A DNA stretch of 64,000 nt. It comes from Kitasatospora mediocidica KCTC 9733 (GTDB lineage Bacteria; Actinomycetota; Actinomycetes; Streptomycetales; Streptomycetaceae). Within the stretch, counting starts at the first letter, position 1; every line of letters starts with the position of its first letter. Positions 17,716 to 26,813 of the stretch are shown here, piece by piece. Both the position numbers and the translations under genes were made by a program. The notes beneath the pieces were generated by a model, which made no database searches, was not told the DNA's origin, and saw only the letters and a program-made list of their open reading frames with translations. The stretch lies in assembly GCF_000744225.1 (NCBI RefSeq), contig NZ_JQLN01000004.1, forward strand, positions 1-64,000. The letters run 5' to 3'.

Positions 17716-18668
17716 CGGTCGGCCTCCTGCTCAGTGAGGGCGAGAAACGCGGCTTCCAGCGGCGAGACGACGGGCGCCAACTCGCGCACCCCGATGCCCT
17801 CGCGCACCATCCGGGCGACGAGTTCGTCCATCGCTGCCACCCGTGCGCGTACGACGATCACGTCGGTGTCCGGTCGCGTCGCGGCGTCGGGGCCGTCGTC
17901 GATGCTTATGCCGGGCGTCGCGGCCGCGAGCGCGCGAGTGGCGGACGGATCGGACGCGCGCAGCCGGTAGTCGAGTTCACGGTTCTCGTCGGAGAGCTTC
18001 GACAGCGGGCCGGAGAAGACCACGCGCCCGCGGGCCAGGATGGTGACCTCGGAACACAGTGCCTCCAGATCGTCCATCCGATGGCTGGACAGGACGACGG
18101 TGACGCCTTCGGAGGCCAGCCGGCCGAGCACCCGGTGCACGTGCTTCTTGCCGACCGGGTCCAGGCCGTTGGACGGCTCGTCGAGCACCAGCAGCCGCGG
18201 CCTGGTCAGCAACGCCGCGGCCAGCCCCAGCCGCTGGCGCATGCCGAGGGAGAAGCCGCGGACCTTGTCATCGGCGACGTCGGTCAGTCCGACCTGCTCC
18301 AGAGCCTCCTCAACTCCGGTGGCAGGCGCGCCATCGGGGCGCAGCGCAAGAAGAGTCGCAAGGTTCTGTCGCGCGGTGAGAGTGGGGTAGAGCCCGGGCC
18401 CGTCGACGAACCCGGAGACACCGTCAGGCGCGGCCAGTGCGCGTCCCACCGGAGCGCCGAGGATCTCCAGACTCCCTTCGTCGGCGACGGCCAGGCCCAG
18501 CAACAGGCCGAGCAGCGTGGTCTTGCCGGCACCGTTCGGGCCGACCAGGCCGTGGATCTGCCCCTGCGTCATGCTCACATCGATATGGTCGAGCGCGACG
18601 ACATCACCGAAGACCTTGGTGATGCCGCGGCCCCTCACCGCGACGGGTGTGTCCATCTGTCCATCCAT
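17712..18668 (-). CDS. ABC transporter ATP-binding protein
   Basis: This protein of about 318 residues has Walker A GPNGAGKTTLLG, signature FSLGMRQRLGLAAALL, Walker B LLVLDEPSNGLDP and the switch His in VVLSSHRM. The C-terminal 90 residues are an accessory domain as in DrrA-like ATPases. It pairs with the overlapping permease gene. A start at 18656 (MDTPVAV), served by GGATGG, is equally possible. Confidence 0.92.
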   Translation of the reverse strand: MDGQMDTPVAVRGRGITKVFGDVVALDHIDVSMTQGQIHGLVGPNGAGKTTLLGLLLGLAVADEGSLEILGAPVGRALAAPDGVSGFVDGPGLYPTLTARQNLATLLALRPDGAPATGVEEALEQVGLTDVADDKVRGFSLGMRQRLGLAAALLTRPRLLVLDEPSNGLDPVGKKHVHRVLGRLASEGVTVVLSSHRMDDLEALCSEVTILARGRVVFSGPLSKLSDENRELDYRLRASDPSATRALAAATPGISIDDGPDAATRPDTDVIVVRARVAAMDELVARMVREGIGVRELAPVVSPLEAAFLALTEQEADR

Positions 18669-18821
18669 CCCTCAGCCGGCGCCCAGCTGATTCTGAAGAG
18701 CCTGTCCCTGGCGCGTGACGCGCAACGCGCCGCCGAGTGATGCACCGCAGTGCGCCACCCGGCGGGTTCCGCAATCAGATCCTTCGCATCGAAGTCAGCG
18801 AACCCGGCTGACTCAGCTGAC

Positions 18822-21566
18822 TCAACTGACGTTCAGCGCCGTGTCGTCGAGCACGAACGAGGTCTGGTACTCGAAGTCCTCGGCGCCGGTGAACTTCAGC
18901 GTCACCTGCTGGCCGGCGTACGCGCCGAGGTTGAAGGTGTGCTGCGCGTACCCGGTGTTGTGGTTGAGGTTGGAGTAGGTGGCCAAGGTGCTCAGGACGG
19001 TGCCGGAGCTGTTGAGCACCTGCACCTTGAGGGTGTCGTAGGCGGAGGTCGTCGAGGTTTCGGCCGTGTCGGTGTGCAGCCAGAAGCTGAAGTTGTAGCT
19101 GCTGCAGCCGCTGGGCAGCGTGACGCTCTGGGCGAGGGTGTCGGTGGTGGCCTTGCCCCAGCCGTCGAGCCAGGCGTCCCAGGTGCCGCTGTGCGGCGGC
19201 TCGGAGCTGCTCTTGCCGATCACCGAGACGGGGCTGTGCGTCGAGGTCACAGTCCACGGCGAGGGGCTGGAACTGCCGTTCTCGAAGCCGGGGTTGCCGA
19301 GCAGCTGCTGGGTCTGGCAGCCCGTGCCGGTGGGGGTGGCGGACGCCTCGTTGCTCTGCGCCCCCTCGCCCACGCCGTTCACCGCGCTGACCTTGTAGTA
19401 GTAGGTCTGACCGGCGGTCAGACCCGAGTCGGTGCAGGAGGTCACCGCGCCGAGACCGCTGCAGCCGCCGCCGGTCACCAGCGTCTCGCCGCCACTGGCG
19501 GTGCCGCGGTACACCTTGTAGGAGGTGATGTTCTCGCCGCCGGTGTTGGAGGGCGGCGTCCAGCTCAGGGCGACCTGCCCGGTTCCGGCTGTGCCCGCCA
19601 GGCCGGTGGGCGCGCCCGGTGTCGTCGCGGCGATCGGCGAGGCCGTGATGGTCACCGTCGAGGATGCGGTGTTGGCCGGCGAGGCGCTGTCGGTGACGGT
19701 CAGCGTCGCGGTGTAGGTGCCCGCCGTGTTGTAGGTGTGACTCGGGTTCTGCGACGTACTGGTACTCCCGTCGCCGAAGTTCCAGCTGTACGAGTACGCC
19801 GGGGTGCCACCGGTGCCGGTACCGGTGAAGCCGACGCTCAGCGGCACCTGGCCGGAGGTCGGAGTGGCCGAGGCGGTGGCCGCCAGCGGGTTGCCGACGG
19901 CGTTGACCGTGGTCGTCACCTGCGAGGTCGCGGTGTTGGCCGGCGAGGCGCTGTCGGTGACGGTCAGTGTGGCGGTGTAGGTGCCCGCGGCGGTGTAGGT
20001 GTGACTCGGGTTCTGCGACGTGCTGGTACTCCCGTCGCCGAAGTTCCAGCTGTACGAGTACGGGGCCGTGCCGCCGGTGGCCGAGCCGGTGAAGCTCTCG
20101 GCCAGCGGCGCGTTGCCGGTGGCCGGGGAGCCCGTGGCCTTGGCGGACAGCGGGGTCGAGCCCTGGACCCAGAAGTCCTCGAGCGGGTCGCCGAGCGCGG
20201 CCTGGTCCGCGGTCGTCATGGGGAACGTGGACGTGCCCAGGTTGTCGTTCGGGTCGATCACGCCGGAGTGCACGTTCTCCATCGTGCGTTCCATCGCCGC
20301 GAGCACGTTGCCCGTGGTGTACGCCACGTGCGAGACGTAGTGCTGCTTGACGTAGGCCGGGTTCCCGATGACGAGCAGCGGCACGCGGTAGGTGTTGCTG
20401 ACGTGGTCCGACCCGTTGCTGCCGTTCTGGGTGTCGTCCTCGGTGACGACGATCAGGGTGTTGTCCTTGTACGTCGGGTTGCTCATGATGGAGTTGACGA
20501 TGTTGTTCGTCGCCGTGTCGTTGCCGGGGACGTCTTGGTAGGTGCCGGGGTGGTCGTTGAACAGCTCGACGTAGTTGTAGGCCGGCATCCCGTTGGTGTT
20601 GATGAAGTTGAGGTAGTCGCTGGCGACCGTGCTGTCGGGGATGCTCTGGTTCTGGCAGGTGTACTCGTTGGTGTGCAGCTCTTCGGGGATGGACGTGCCC
20701 GGGCGGTTGGGCGGGAGGACCTCGACCTTGCCGTCACCCGGGTTCTTCCAGTAGCCACTACCGCTGTTGAGCATCCAGTAGATGTCGCCGTTCATGATGA
20801 ACGTGTAGGGGCTGGTGCCGCTGCTGGTGCCGGAGGGAGCCGTGCAGGCGTTGGTGCCCTCGTCCGCGGGACCGGCGTCGCTCTGCAGGAAGCGGTCGAA
20901 CTGGGTGCCGTTCGAAGGGTACGACTGCTGCTGGCTGCTGGACGAGGACTGCCCCGAGAACATAAACCAGTGGTTGGGGCCGGACGGCGGCTGAACTCCG
21001 GTGCTGTACGAGTCGGACAGCGAGTAGGTCTTGGCCAACTGGTGCAGGTCCGGCACGGAGCTGATGTGGTTGGTGCTCTGCACCTGGCCGTTGCAGCCGG
21101 CGCTGATCGTGGTCGCGCAGTCGCCCAGGTAGTCGTCGAAGGTGTGGTTCTCCCGGTAGATGACCACGAAGTGCTGGAACGCCGGAAAGTACGGCGCCAA
21201 CGGGTTCACCGCTGCGGTGGGCTCGCCCACGACCGACTGCTGGCCGCCGACCGTACGGACGACGCTCTTGTCGGTGATTTTGAGGTCCTTCGGCTGCGGG
21301 AACTTCGCGAACTCCACGCCGGGCGCGGCGAACACCGCGCCGGAGCAGTCGAAGTCGTCCGGCTTGTAGCTCTGCGGACGCTGGCCGACCGGCAGGTTCT
21401 TGGCGTTCGCCGGGCTCGTCGCCGGGTTCCACCCCTTCAGGGTGCACGAGCCGACGCCGGTCGTGGGGCGCCCGCCGGCTCCCGCGGCTGTGGTCAGCGA
21501 GGCTCCCGCCAACGTGATGACCGCGAGCACAGCGACACTCGCCGATCTCTTCTTCCAATTCCTCAT
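18822..21566 (-). CDS. Secreted alkaline-phosphatase-superfamily phosphoesterase with PKD and FN3 domains
   Basis: This 914-residue protein opens with a signal peptide (KKRSASVAVLAVITLAGASL). The phosphoesterase domain (about 95-480) has IYRENHTFDDYLGDC, GPNHWFMFSGQSS, NTLIVVTEDDTQNGSNGSDH and YTTGNVLAAMERTMEN, as in phospholipase C/acid phosphatase-like enzymes. Two PKD repeats (SYSWNFGDGSTSTSQNPSHT), one FN3 domain (TPGAPTGLAGTAGTGQVALS) and a C-terminal jelly-roll-like domain follow, which suggests attachment to a polymer or the cell wall. The GGAGG site 7 bases upstream favours the ATG at 21566 over GTG 21572. Confidence 0.9.
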   Translation of the reverse strand: MRNWKKRSASVAVLAVITLAGASLTTAAGAGGRPTTGVGSCTLKGWNPATSPANAKNLPVGQRPQSYKPDDFDCSGAVFAAPGVEFAKFPQPKDLKITDKSVVRTVGGQQSVVGEPTAAVNPLAPYFPAFQHFVVIYRENHTFDDYLGDCATTISAGCNGQVQSTNHISSVPDLHQLAKTYSLSDSYSTGVQPPSGPNHWFMFSGQSSSSSQQQSYPSNGTQFDRFLQSDAGPADEGTNACTAPSGTSSGTSPYTFIMNGDIYWMLNSGSGYWKNPGDGKVEVLPPNRPGTSIPEELHTNEYTCQNQSIPDSTVASDYLNFINTNGMPAYNYVELFNDHPGTYQDVPGNDTATNNIVNSIMSNPTYKDNTLIVVTEDDTQNGSNGSDHVSNTYRVPLLVIGNPAYVKQHYVSHVAYTTGNVLAAMERTMENVHSGVIDPNDNLGTSTFPMTTADQAALGDPLEDFWVQGSTPLSAKATGSPATGNAPLAESFTGSATGGTAPYSYSWNFGDGSTSTSQNPSHTYTAAGTYTATLTVTDSASPANTATSQVTTTVNAVGNPLAATASATPTSGQVPLSVGFTGTGTGGTPAYSYSWNFGDGSTSTSQNPSHTYNTAGTYTATLTVTDSASPANTASSTVTITASPIAATTPGAPTGLAGTAGTGQVALSWTPPSNTGGENITSYKVYRGTASGGETLVTGGGCSGLGAVTSCTDSGLTAGQTYYYKVSAVNGVGEGAQSNEASATPTGTGCQTQQLLGNPGFENGSSSPSPWTVTSTHSPVSVIGKSSSEPPHSGTWDAWLDGWGKATTDTLAQSVTLPSGCSSYNFSFWLHTDTAETSTTSAYDTLKVQVLNSSGTVLSTLATYSNLNHNTGYAQHTFNLGAYAGQQVTLKFTGAEDFEYQTSFVLDDTALNVS
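19668..20094 (-). repeat. Two near-identical PKD-domain repeats
   Basis: Segments 19668-19830 and 19932-20094 are offset by exactly 264 bases (88 codons) and are almost identical at base level, encoding the SYSWNFGDGSTSTSQNPSHT block twice. The low divergence suggests recent duplication or gene conversion within the gene. Confidence 0.8.
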
Positions 21567-21931
21567 GAACACGCCTCCGCACGTGACGGTGCATAGTCAG
21601 ATGACTGGCGTCCGTATGGTCGTCGCGAAACGGGCGTTGGACAAGTAGATGCGCGTAGAACTCTCAAGAACCGGTTCTTCTTCCGGCGTTCACCCCGGTG
21701 AGCCCGCCCGCTCGGGTCTGCCCACTCGGGCATGGTCGGCGCACTCCACCCGATCACCGAAATCGCCCATTGACACCAAAGTTGGTCTAGTCCACTGTGG
21801 GTGAAGCAAGGTCATCCAGATGAGTCCGGCAGTGCCCGGCGACCCGGCACCGACGCCGTCCAGGACCTTAATTTCCATTCAACTGACAAGCTCTGTAACG
21901 AATCTGACGATCAGACGGAGAATCCCACACT
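21567..21931. other. Divergent intergenic region
   Basis: These 365 bases separate the phosphoesterase gene (minus) from the DUF6271-type gene (plus) and contain no gene. A TTGACA hexamer at 21770-21775 precedes the DasR-like site at 21783 and could be the -35 box for the rightward gene. A lone GTTCACC word near 21690 is insufficient to call a Pho box. Confidence 0.5.
21783..21794. promoter_or_regulatory. DasR-like operator (dre), copy 1
   Basis: TGGTCTAGTCCA matches the published dre core TGGTCTAGACCA at 11 of 12 positions, and the following CT also fits the longer consensus. It lies 8 bases after a TTGACA hexamer and 138 bases before the DUF6271-type gene, a position suited to repression. 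DasR is a GntR-family repressor released by glucosamine phosphates; binding here is inference. Confidence 0.5.
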
Positions 21932-23257
21932 ATGCAACGAGTCTGCCTCGCCCTGCCCACCATGCGTGCCTGCCCCGGCACTATCGTGGACCTCGCCGAG
22001 GAGGCGGCCTACGCCGTCGCGACCTTCGGGGTCGAGGTTCACTTCCTCGTCCTCGACACCACCGACGGCGAGGACTTCGCGAAGAACGCGGACGCCGTGG
22101 CCTCGCTGTCCCCCACTCCCGGCGTGCTCGTCCACCACCTCGGCGAGGCGCAGCAGCGGGAGTTCCTGCGCCGGGTGGCCGAGCGCTCCGGCGCCCCGGA
22201 CCCCGAGCTGCTGCTCGACCTGATGCTCCCGCAGGCCGTCGCGTACGGTTCCTGCGTCAACCGGCTCTTCCTGGGCGCGGCCGCGCTGGGCTGCACCTCG
22301 GCGCACCTGCGCAACGACGACTTCGACTACCAGGTCGTCGACGGTCAGAAGATGTTCCCGATCCACCAGGAACTGCTCTCGATCGGCCGGCCGGCCGGCG
22401 AGGCGGCGGCCGACGTGTCCCGCTCCGAGCTCGACCCGGCCGACGCGGACAAGCCGGTGATGCTGGTCAGCGGCTCCTTCATCGGCGAACTCAACGTCGA
22501 CATCGGCGAGATCCACGAGCTGGACCCGGCCGTCTACCGCGACCTGGTGCGGCTGTGGACGCCGCCGGTCTGGTCGCAGGAGGAGCAGGACGCGATGGTG
22601 GACGTCTCCTTCAAGGGCGCCGGCTCCGAGCCGTTCAGCACCGACGACTCCGTCCTCGGCGTGCCCGACATCTGGGACGTCTACATGTGCAACATCGCCC
22701 TGGACCACCGGGCTTACGAGGTACTGCCGCTGCTGCCCTCGATCCAGACCATCGGCAGCGACTACGCCCTGCTGCACGCCATGGTCCACGCCGGGCTGCC
22801 CGGCGTCGTCCACAACCGCCACATCGTCAACTACTACACGCCCGAGCGGCGCATCGGCGCCGGCTTCATCTCCTACCAGATGCGGTTCGTCAAGTTCCTG
22901 CTCTCGATGCTGTACCTGTACCCGGTCTACGGCGGGATGATCGACCTCGGCCGCGAGCTGCTGGACGAGCGGCACGCACTGAAGGTCGAGCCGATCCTCG
23001 CCCTGGCGCGGGGCACTGTCGACTGGGACCGGGCAGGGAACGAGCACTGCCTGGACGTCGTGGACCGCTCCTACCGCAAGCTGGGCGGCAAGTACACCGA
23101 GCTCGCGGACGTGGTGGCCGGGCAGCGGCAGCAGCTCCTGGACGAGGCGCAGGAGGACGCCGAGCGCTGGGCGGTGCTGGTGGAGGCCTGGGCGGGGATG
23201 GTGGCAGCCGCCCGCGCGGAGGGCCTCGGCCTCGGCGTGGACGGGGCTGCCGGGTGA
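21932..23257 (+). CDS. DUF6271-type protein at the start of the biosynthetic cluster
   Basis: This 441-residue soluble protein begins MQRVCLALPTMRACPGTIVD. The segment TFGVEVHFLVLDTTDGEDFA looks like the Rossmann-like start of a GT-A glycosyltransferase; SAHLRNDDFDYQVVDGQKMF and GVVHNRHIVNYYTPERRIGA could be acceptor or metal regions. I associate the sequence with DUF6271 from memory. The function is unknown. Its stop overlaps the following GTG (GTGA), so it is co-translated with the acetyltransferase. The dre-like site upstream suggests regulated expression. Confidence 0.7.
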   Translation: MQRVCLALPTMRACPGTIVDLAEEAAYAVATFGVEVHFLVLDTTDGEDFAKNADAVASLSPTPGVLVHHLGEAQQREFLRRVAERSGAPDPELLLDLMLPQAVAYGSCVNRLFLGAAALGCTSAHLRNDDFDYQVVDGQKMFPIHQELLSIGRPAGEAAADVSRSELDPADADKPVMLVSGSFIGELNVDIGEIHELDPAVYRDLVRLWTPPVWSQEEQDAMVDVSFKGAGSEPFSTDDSVLGVPDIWDVYMCNIALDHRAYEVLPLLPSIQTIGSDYALLHAMVHAGLPGVVHNRHIVNYYTPERRIGAGFISYQMRFVKFLLSMLYLYPVYGGMIDLGRELLDERHALKVEPILALARGTVDWDRAGNEHCLDVVDRSYRKLGGKYTELADVVAGQRQQLLDEAQEDAERWAVLVEAWAGMVAAARAEGLGLGVDGAAG

Positions 23258-23751
23258 GGGAGGACTTCCTGATCCGGCGGCTGACCGACGACGACTGGGA
23301 CGCCGTGGTCGCGCTGGAACACGACGCCTACGCGGCCGACGGCCTGTCGGAGGGCCGGGAGGCGCTGCAGTCCCGCGCCGTCGGCTCACCGGAGACCTGC
23401 TTCGTACTGGAGGAACGCGGCACGGTCCGCGGCTACCTGCTGAGCCTGCCGTACCCGCCGCTGCGCTGCCCGGACCTCGTCCGGGCGGAGGAGACCGCGT
23501 TCGCGTCGGGCAACCTGCACGTGCACGACCTGGTGATCGCCGAGGACCTGCGCGGCCGGGAGGTCGCGGAGGAGTTCATGTGGTATCTCCGGTCGCGCGC
23601 CGAGGAGTTGGGCTTCGAGCAGATCTCGATGGTCGCGGTGCGCGGGACGGACATCCTGCTGCGGCTCCTCGGCTACCGCGCGCACCGGGAGGTGGCCGTC
23701 CCGGCGTCCTACGGGCGGCGCGCGGTCTACATGTCGATGCCGGTGCACTGA
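23254..23751 (+). CDS. GNAT family N-acetyltransferase
   Basis: This 165-residue protein begins at GTG with FLIRRLTDDDWDAVVALEHD, a typical GNAT N-terminus. Strand LHVHDLVIAEDLRGREVAEE corresponds to the acetyl-CoA loop (R/Q-x-x-G-x-G/A, degenerate here), and LLRLLGYRAHREVAV is the closing motif. It probably acetylates an amine, either in the cluster's product or as self-protection. It is translationally coupled to the DUF6271-type gene and followed by a strong terminator. Confidence 0.82.
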   Translation: MREDFLIRRLTDDDWDAVVALEHDAYAADGLSEGREALQSRAVGSPETCFVLEERGTVRGYLLSLPYPPLRCPDLVRAEETAFASGNLHVHDLVIAEDLRGREVAEEFMWYLRSRAEELGFEQISMVAVRGTDILLRLLGYRAHREVAVPASYGRRAVYMSMPVH

Positions 23752-23755
23752 CCTA

Positions 23756-23807
23756 CTGAGCGTCCCTGACAGCCCGGCCGGGGGGTCGGGCTGTCAGGGA
23801 CGCTCAG
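23756..23807. terminator. Bidirectional terminator with a perfect 21-bp stem
   Basis: Arms 23756-23776 and 23787-23807 are exact reverse complements around a 10-base G-rich loop. It lies between convergent genes, and the right arm includes the last codons and stop of the PPTase gene. Confidence 0.85.
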
Positions 23808-24546
23808 GCAGGCCCGGGGCGACCCAGCTGCGGTGACGGACCGTGAAAGGACGGTCCAGGTCGGCGGCGACCGCCGCGCGGAACGGGCCCGGCACCGTCA
23901 CGTCCGACAGCCACAGCGGGCCGGGGCCAAGCCGGCCCGAGTCGGCCAGCCGCAGCGGCGAGGGGCCGGCGAGCGGAAGGCCCAGGCCCTGGGCGAGCCG
24001 GCCGCCGTGGACCTTGACGCAGGCCTCACGACGGCACCAGAGCCGGGTGAAGCGGTCGGCGCTGTCGGCCGGGGTGGGGGCTTCCAGGACGAACGCGGCG
24101 TCGCGGGCCGGGAAGTAGCGGCGGGCGATCCGCGCGCCGATGCCGGGCGTATGGATCGCCTCGACGTCCACGCCGACCCGGCGCCCGTCGGCGATGGCCA
24201 GGACCGCGAGCGCGCCCGAGCCGGACCAGTTGACGTGGATCCCGCCGCAGGCGGGCGGGAGGACGGGCGCGGGTTTGCCGTGCGGGCCGTGCTCCCACAC
24301 GACTTCGGCGGCTCCGCTGCCGAGCCGGTCGGCGACGAGCAGGCGGACGGCGCCCCGGACCACGGTGAAGCGCTCGCCCTGCACAGGGTCGAGGGCTGCC
24401 TCGGCACGCCTGCGTTCGTCGAGGTCGAGCAGGCCTCGCAGCCGCCGCACGAGAGCCGGGGGCTGGTCGGTGGGGATGCTCCAGACGTCGATCACGTCAC
24501 TCACGTGCGCGACGCCCCCGACGTCCGCGACGCGGTCGGCGTTCAC
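23794..24546 (-). CDS. Sfp-type 4'-phosphopantetheinyl transferase
   Basis: This 250-residue protein has the PPTase motifs HVNWSGSGALAVLAI (family HxNxSHS region), GVDVEAIH (Mg-binding G-V-D-x-E) and the FTRLWCRREACVKVHGGRLA stretch (W/F-x-x-K-E-A-x-x-K, here R-x-E-A-x-x-K). The size suggests the Sfp rather than the AcpS type. It would convert the cluster's apo carrier proteins to holo form. GTG 24546 overlaps the preceding stop; earlier in-frame starts are inside that gene. Confidence 0.9.
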   Translation of the reverse strand: MNADRVADVGGVAHVSDVIDVWSIPTDQPPALVRRLRGLLDLDERRRAEAALDPVQGERFTVVRGAVRLLVADRLGSGAAEVVWEHGPHGKPAPVLPPACGGIHVNWSGSGALAVLAIADGRRVGVDVEAIHTPGIGARIARRYFPARDAAFVLEAPTPADSADRFTRLWCRREACVKVHGGRLAQGLGLPLAGPSPLRLADSGRLGPGPLWLSDVTVPGPFRAAVAADLDRPFTVRHRSWVAPGLPERP

Positions 24547-25388
24547 GGCAGCGACAGGGTGCTGAGCCTGCCCAGGCGCCGGTCGTGGTCCGCGACCAGC
24601 AGCGGGCCACCGGCCTCCGGGCGCCGTGCGAGCCGGTCGGCCAGCAGGGTCCAGACTCCGGTGAACGGCTGTCCCGGTCGGGCCGTCTCGACGGCTCCGG
24701 GGGCGTCCTGAGCGCCGAGGTCCACCGGCGGGGTGCCACCGGCCAGCTCTGCGGCCAGCAACAGCCCGGCCCCCCGGCCGAGTTCGCGGTAGTCGGCGAG
24801 CACCGACTTCAGGGCCAGCGAGCCGTCCGGCTGCGCCTCCTGGTGGACGCGCATCCCCTCCCCCGCGCCCTCCTCGCAGACCAGGACGACGGCACGGTGC
24901 TCCTCGGGCAGGCCGACCGGCTCGGGGGCCTCGTAGTGCAGGGCGCTCTGCTCGGCGAGGACGATCACTGCCCGCCGACAGCCGCCGGTGCGGTGGTGGG
25001 CGCGGGCGATCCGCAGGGCGGTGAAGGCCGCCGCGCTGCCCTGGTCGCACACGGCGAAGGCCGTCGGCTGCCCAGGGCAGTGGCGGCTGAGATGGAGGGC
25101 GGCGGGGGCGCCGGGCCGGACGTCCGGGGAGGAGAAGGCGAAGATCAACAGGTCCGCCGGCTCGCCGGCGGCCAGCGCCCTGCCGAGCAGGCCCTCGGCC
25201 ATCTGCCCGTAGTCGTGTCCGGAACCCTCGCTCAGCAGATCCTCACGCAGGGGCAGGCCGTACGGGCGGACCAGGTCGCCGACGAAGGTCCGCAGATCGG
25301 GGTGGAGCGAGGCTTCGGAGCGGCCGTCGAACCCAGCGGCGATCGCCCTGGTGACGCGCAGGCCCCGGGCCTCGGCGGCGGGGGGCAC
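24543..25388 (-). CDS. Short thiolase-fold (ketosynthase-like) protein
   Basis: This 281-residue protein carries the nucleophile elbow of KAS III/thiolases, TAFAVCDQGSAAAFTALRIA, with Cys present. It lacks the C-terminal HN..N catalytic segment normally seen in KAS III. The region around GSGHDYGQMAEGLLGRALAA is the N-terminal half of the fold. It may be a partner subunit, an acyltransferase or a ketosynthase with altered chemistry. It sits between the carrier protein and PPTase genes in one minus-strand operon. Confidence 0.65.
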   Translation of the reverse strand: MPPAAEARGLRVTRAIAAGFDGRSEASLHPDLRTFVGDLVRPYGLPLREDLLSEGSGHDYGQMAEGLLGRALAAGEPADLLIFAFSSPDVRPGAPAALHLSRHCPGQPTAFAVCDQGSAAAFTALRIARAHHRTGGCRRAVIVLAEQSALHYEAPEPVGLPEEHRAVVLVCEEGAGEGMRVHQEAQPDGSLALKSVLADYRELGRGAGLLLAAELAGGTPPVDLGAQDAPGAVETARPGQPFTGVWTLLADRLARRPEAGGPLLVADHDRRLGRLSTLSLP

Positions 25389-25392
25389 CGGG

Positions 25393-25710
25393 TCAGTCCT
25401 CGTCGACGAGGTGACCGGCGACGTAGTCCGTGAGGCGGCCGATCGAGCTGAGGTCGTCCAGGCTGAGGTGCTCGATGTCGACTTGGATGTCGAGCGACTC
25501 CTCGATTTCCAGGACCAGTTCGATGGTGCCGGCCGAGGTGAGGCCGAGGTCCTCGAAGAAGCAGACGTTCTCCAGGTTCTCGGGAAGCTCGCGCTTGAGG
25601 ACGCGGGGCAGCACCTCCTCGATGCCGCGCAGGATGCGGCCGCGCAGCTCGGCGTCGACCGGTCCGGTGCCGACCAGGTCGGTGGTGGTGGAGAGGGCGG
25701 AGTCTGACAT
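25393..25710 (-). CDS. Acyl carrier protein
   Basis: This 105-residue protein has a four-helix ACP fold at about residues 22-100. The phosphopantetheine Ser lies in FFEDLGLTSAGTIELVLEIE, where DS is replaced by TS, followed by the usual helix II. It is co-directional with the ketosynthase and PPTase genes, 4 bases before the downstream short thiolase-fold gene, so it is probably the substrate tether for those enzymes. Confidence 0.85.
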   Translation of the reverse strand: MSDSALSTTTDLVGTGPVDAELRGRILRGIEEVLPRVLKRELPENLENVCFFEDLGLTSAGTIELVLEIEESLDIQVDIEHLSLDDLSSIGRLTDYVAGHLVDED

Positions 25711-25784
25711 GGGTGAACCGTCCCGTGGTGGATGAGGTGGCTACGGGTGCGGAGCGCTGCGACGATCGCCCCGATGACGGCACG

Positions 25785-26717
25785 TCAGTGCCGGATGGCC
25801 ATGGCCGAGAAGGTGGCGCCGACGCCGGCGGCGGCGATCAGGTAGTGATCGCCCGGCCGGAGCATTCCGCCGGTGACGGCGGTGCGGAGGTTGATAAAGG
25901 CGTCTGCGGCAAAACTGTGCCCCACCGAGGGCACGTTGTCCAGCACCACCCGGTCGAGCGGATAGCCCAGCCGACGGCAAATCATGCGCCAGGATGCCTG
26001 GTTGACGTTGTGCGGAAGCAGCAGCGCGATCCCGGAGAGGTCCAGACCTGCCTGATCGAGGGCGGCTTCCATGGCCTCGATCATGGTGGAGTGGTACTCC
26101 TTCTGGTAGCGCGCCAGCAGCTCCGGGTCCTCGGCCAGCCGGCCGTCGAACTCGGGCCGCTGGCGGACCGCGTAGGAGAGCACCCGGTCGCGGGTGCCGC
26201 CCGGAGCGACCAGGCAGGCCGCCGAGGCCTCCGCGAAGATCGCGGTCTCCGGGACGAGCTGGGCGTCCCGGGTGAAGGTCTTCTCCCCCGCCACCACCAG
26301 GGCCAGCGCCGACGGATCACCGTCGTCCTCCAGCAGTCGCCCGGCGAGGTCGACGGCCAGCAACGAAGCCGCGCATGCCTGGTGGGTGACGGTGAAGGCG
26401 TTGGCATGGGTGAGGCCGAAGCGCTCCTGGAGCTGGTGCAGGGGGTTGAGCGGATAGGGCACCGCGACCGGCATGCTGCGCGCATGCAGCAGGTACCGGA
26501 CGCGGTGTTCGTTGCCGCGCAGTTCGGGCAGCGCCCGGACTGCGGCGTCCAGCAGGTCGAGCAGCGTCCCGTCCGGGTCCAGGCGTACCTGGTCCAGGCC
26601 GTGGAAGCGGCGAAAGAGTCGAAGTTGACGTGGGGTCAGGCCGATCCGCGCGCCCACGTCCTCGATCGGAACGAGTCGTGGGGGGAAGTGGACTGCCACT
26701 GCCTCCAGTGCGGTCAC
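25785..26717 (-). CDS. 3-oxoacyl-ACP synthase III-like enzyme
   Basis: About 310 residues with KAS III organisation: Cys in AFTVTHQACAASLLAVDLAG, His in ALLLPHNVNQASWRMICRR, and the Asn-region loop VLDNVPSVGHSFAADAFINL (usually N-x-G-N-T-S-A). Cys and His are clear; the third position reads GHSF, so the Asn may be replaced. KAS III enzymes start chains by condensing acyl-CoA with malonyl-ACP, or act as acyl/ester transferases in such clusters. The start is uncertain: GTG 26717 fits the family, without a strong ribosome site. Confidence 0.82.
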   Translation of the reverse strand: MTALEAVAVHFPPRLVPIEDVGARIGLTPRQLRLFRRFHGLDQVRLDPDGTLLDLLDAAVRALPELRGNEHRVRYLLHARSMPVAVPYPLNPLHQLQERFGLTHANAFTVTHQACAASLLAVDLAGRLLEDDGDPSALALVVAGEKTFTRDAQLVPETAIFAEASAACLVAPGGTRDRVLSYAVRQRPEFDGRLAEDPELLARYQKEYHSTMIEAMEAALDQAGLDLSGIALLLPHNVNQASWRMICRRLGYPLDRVVLDNVPSVGHSFAADAFINLRTAVTGGMLRPGDHYLIAAAGVGATFSAMAIRH

Positions 26718-26813
26718 CCGGGCTAGTATTCCCACGCTCCGCAGGTCGCACAAGTGATCACCGACCCGGAGACCTCCCTTTCGCCCCCGTGCCGTCGAGC
26801 AGGTGGAGCCCCG

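Noticed and set aside
18750..21596. 948-codon plus-strand open frame
   Set aside because: It is the reverse-complement shadow of the phosphoesterase gene, and its residues are Val/Gly/Arg-biased without structure.
21670..21705. Pho box for the phosphoesterase
   Set aside because: Only one GTTCACC word is seen, with no second direct repeat at 11-base spacing.
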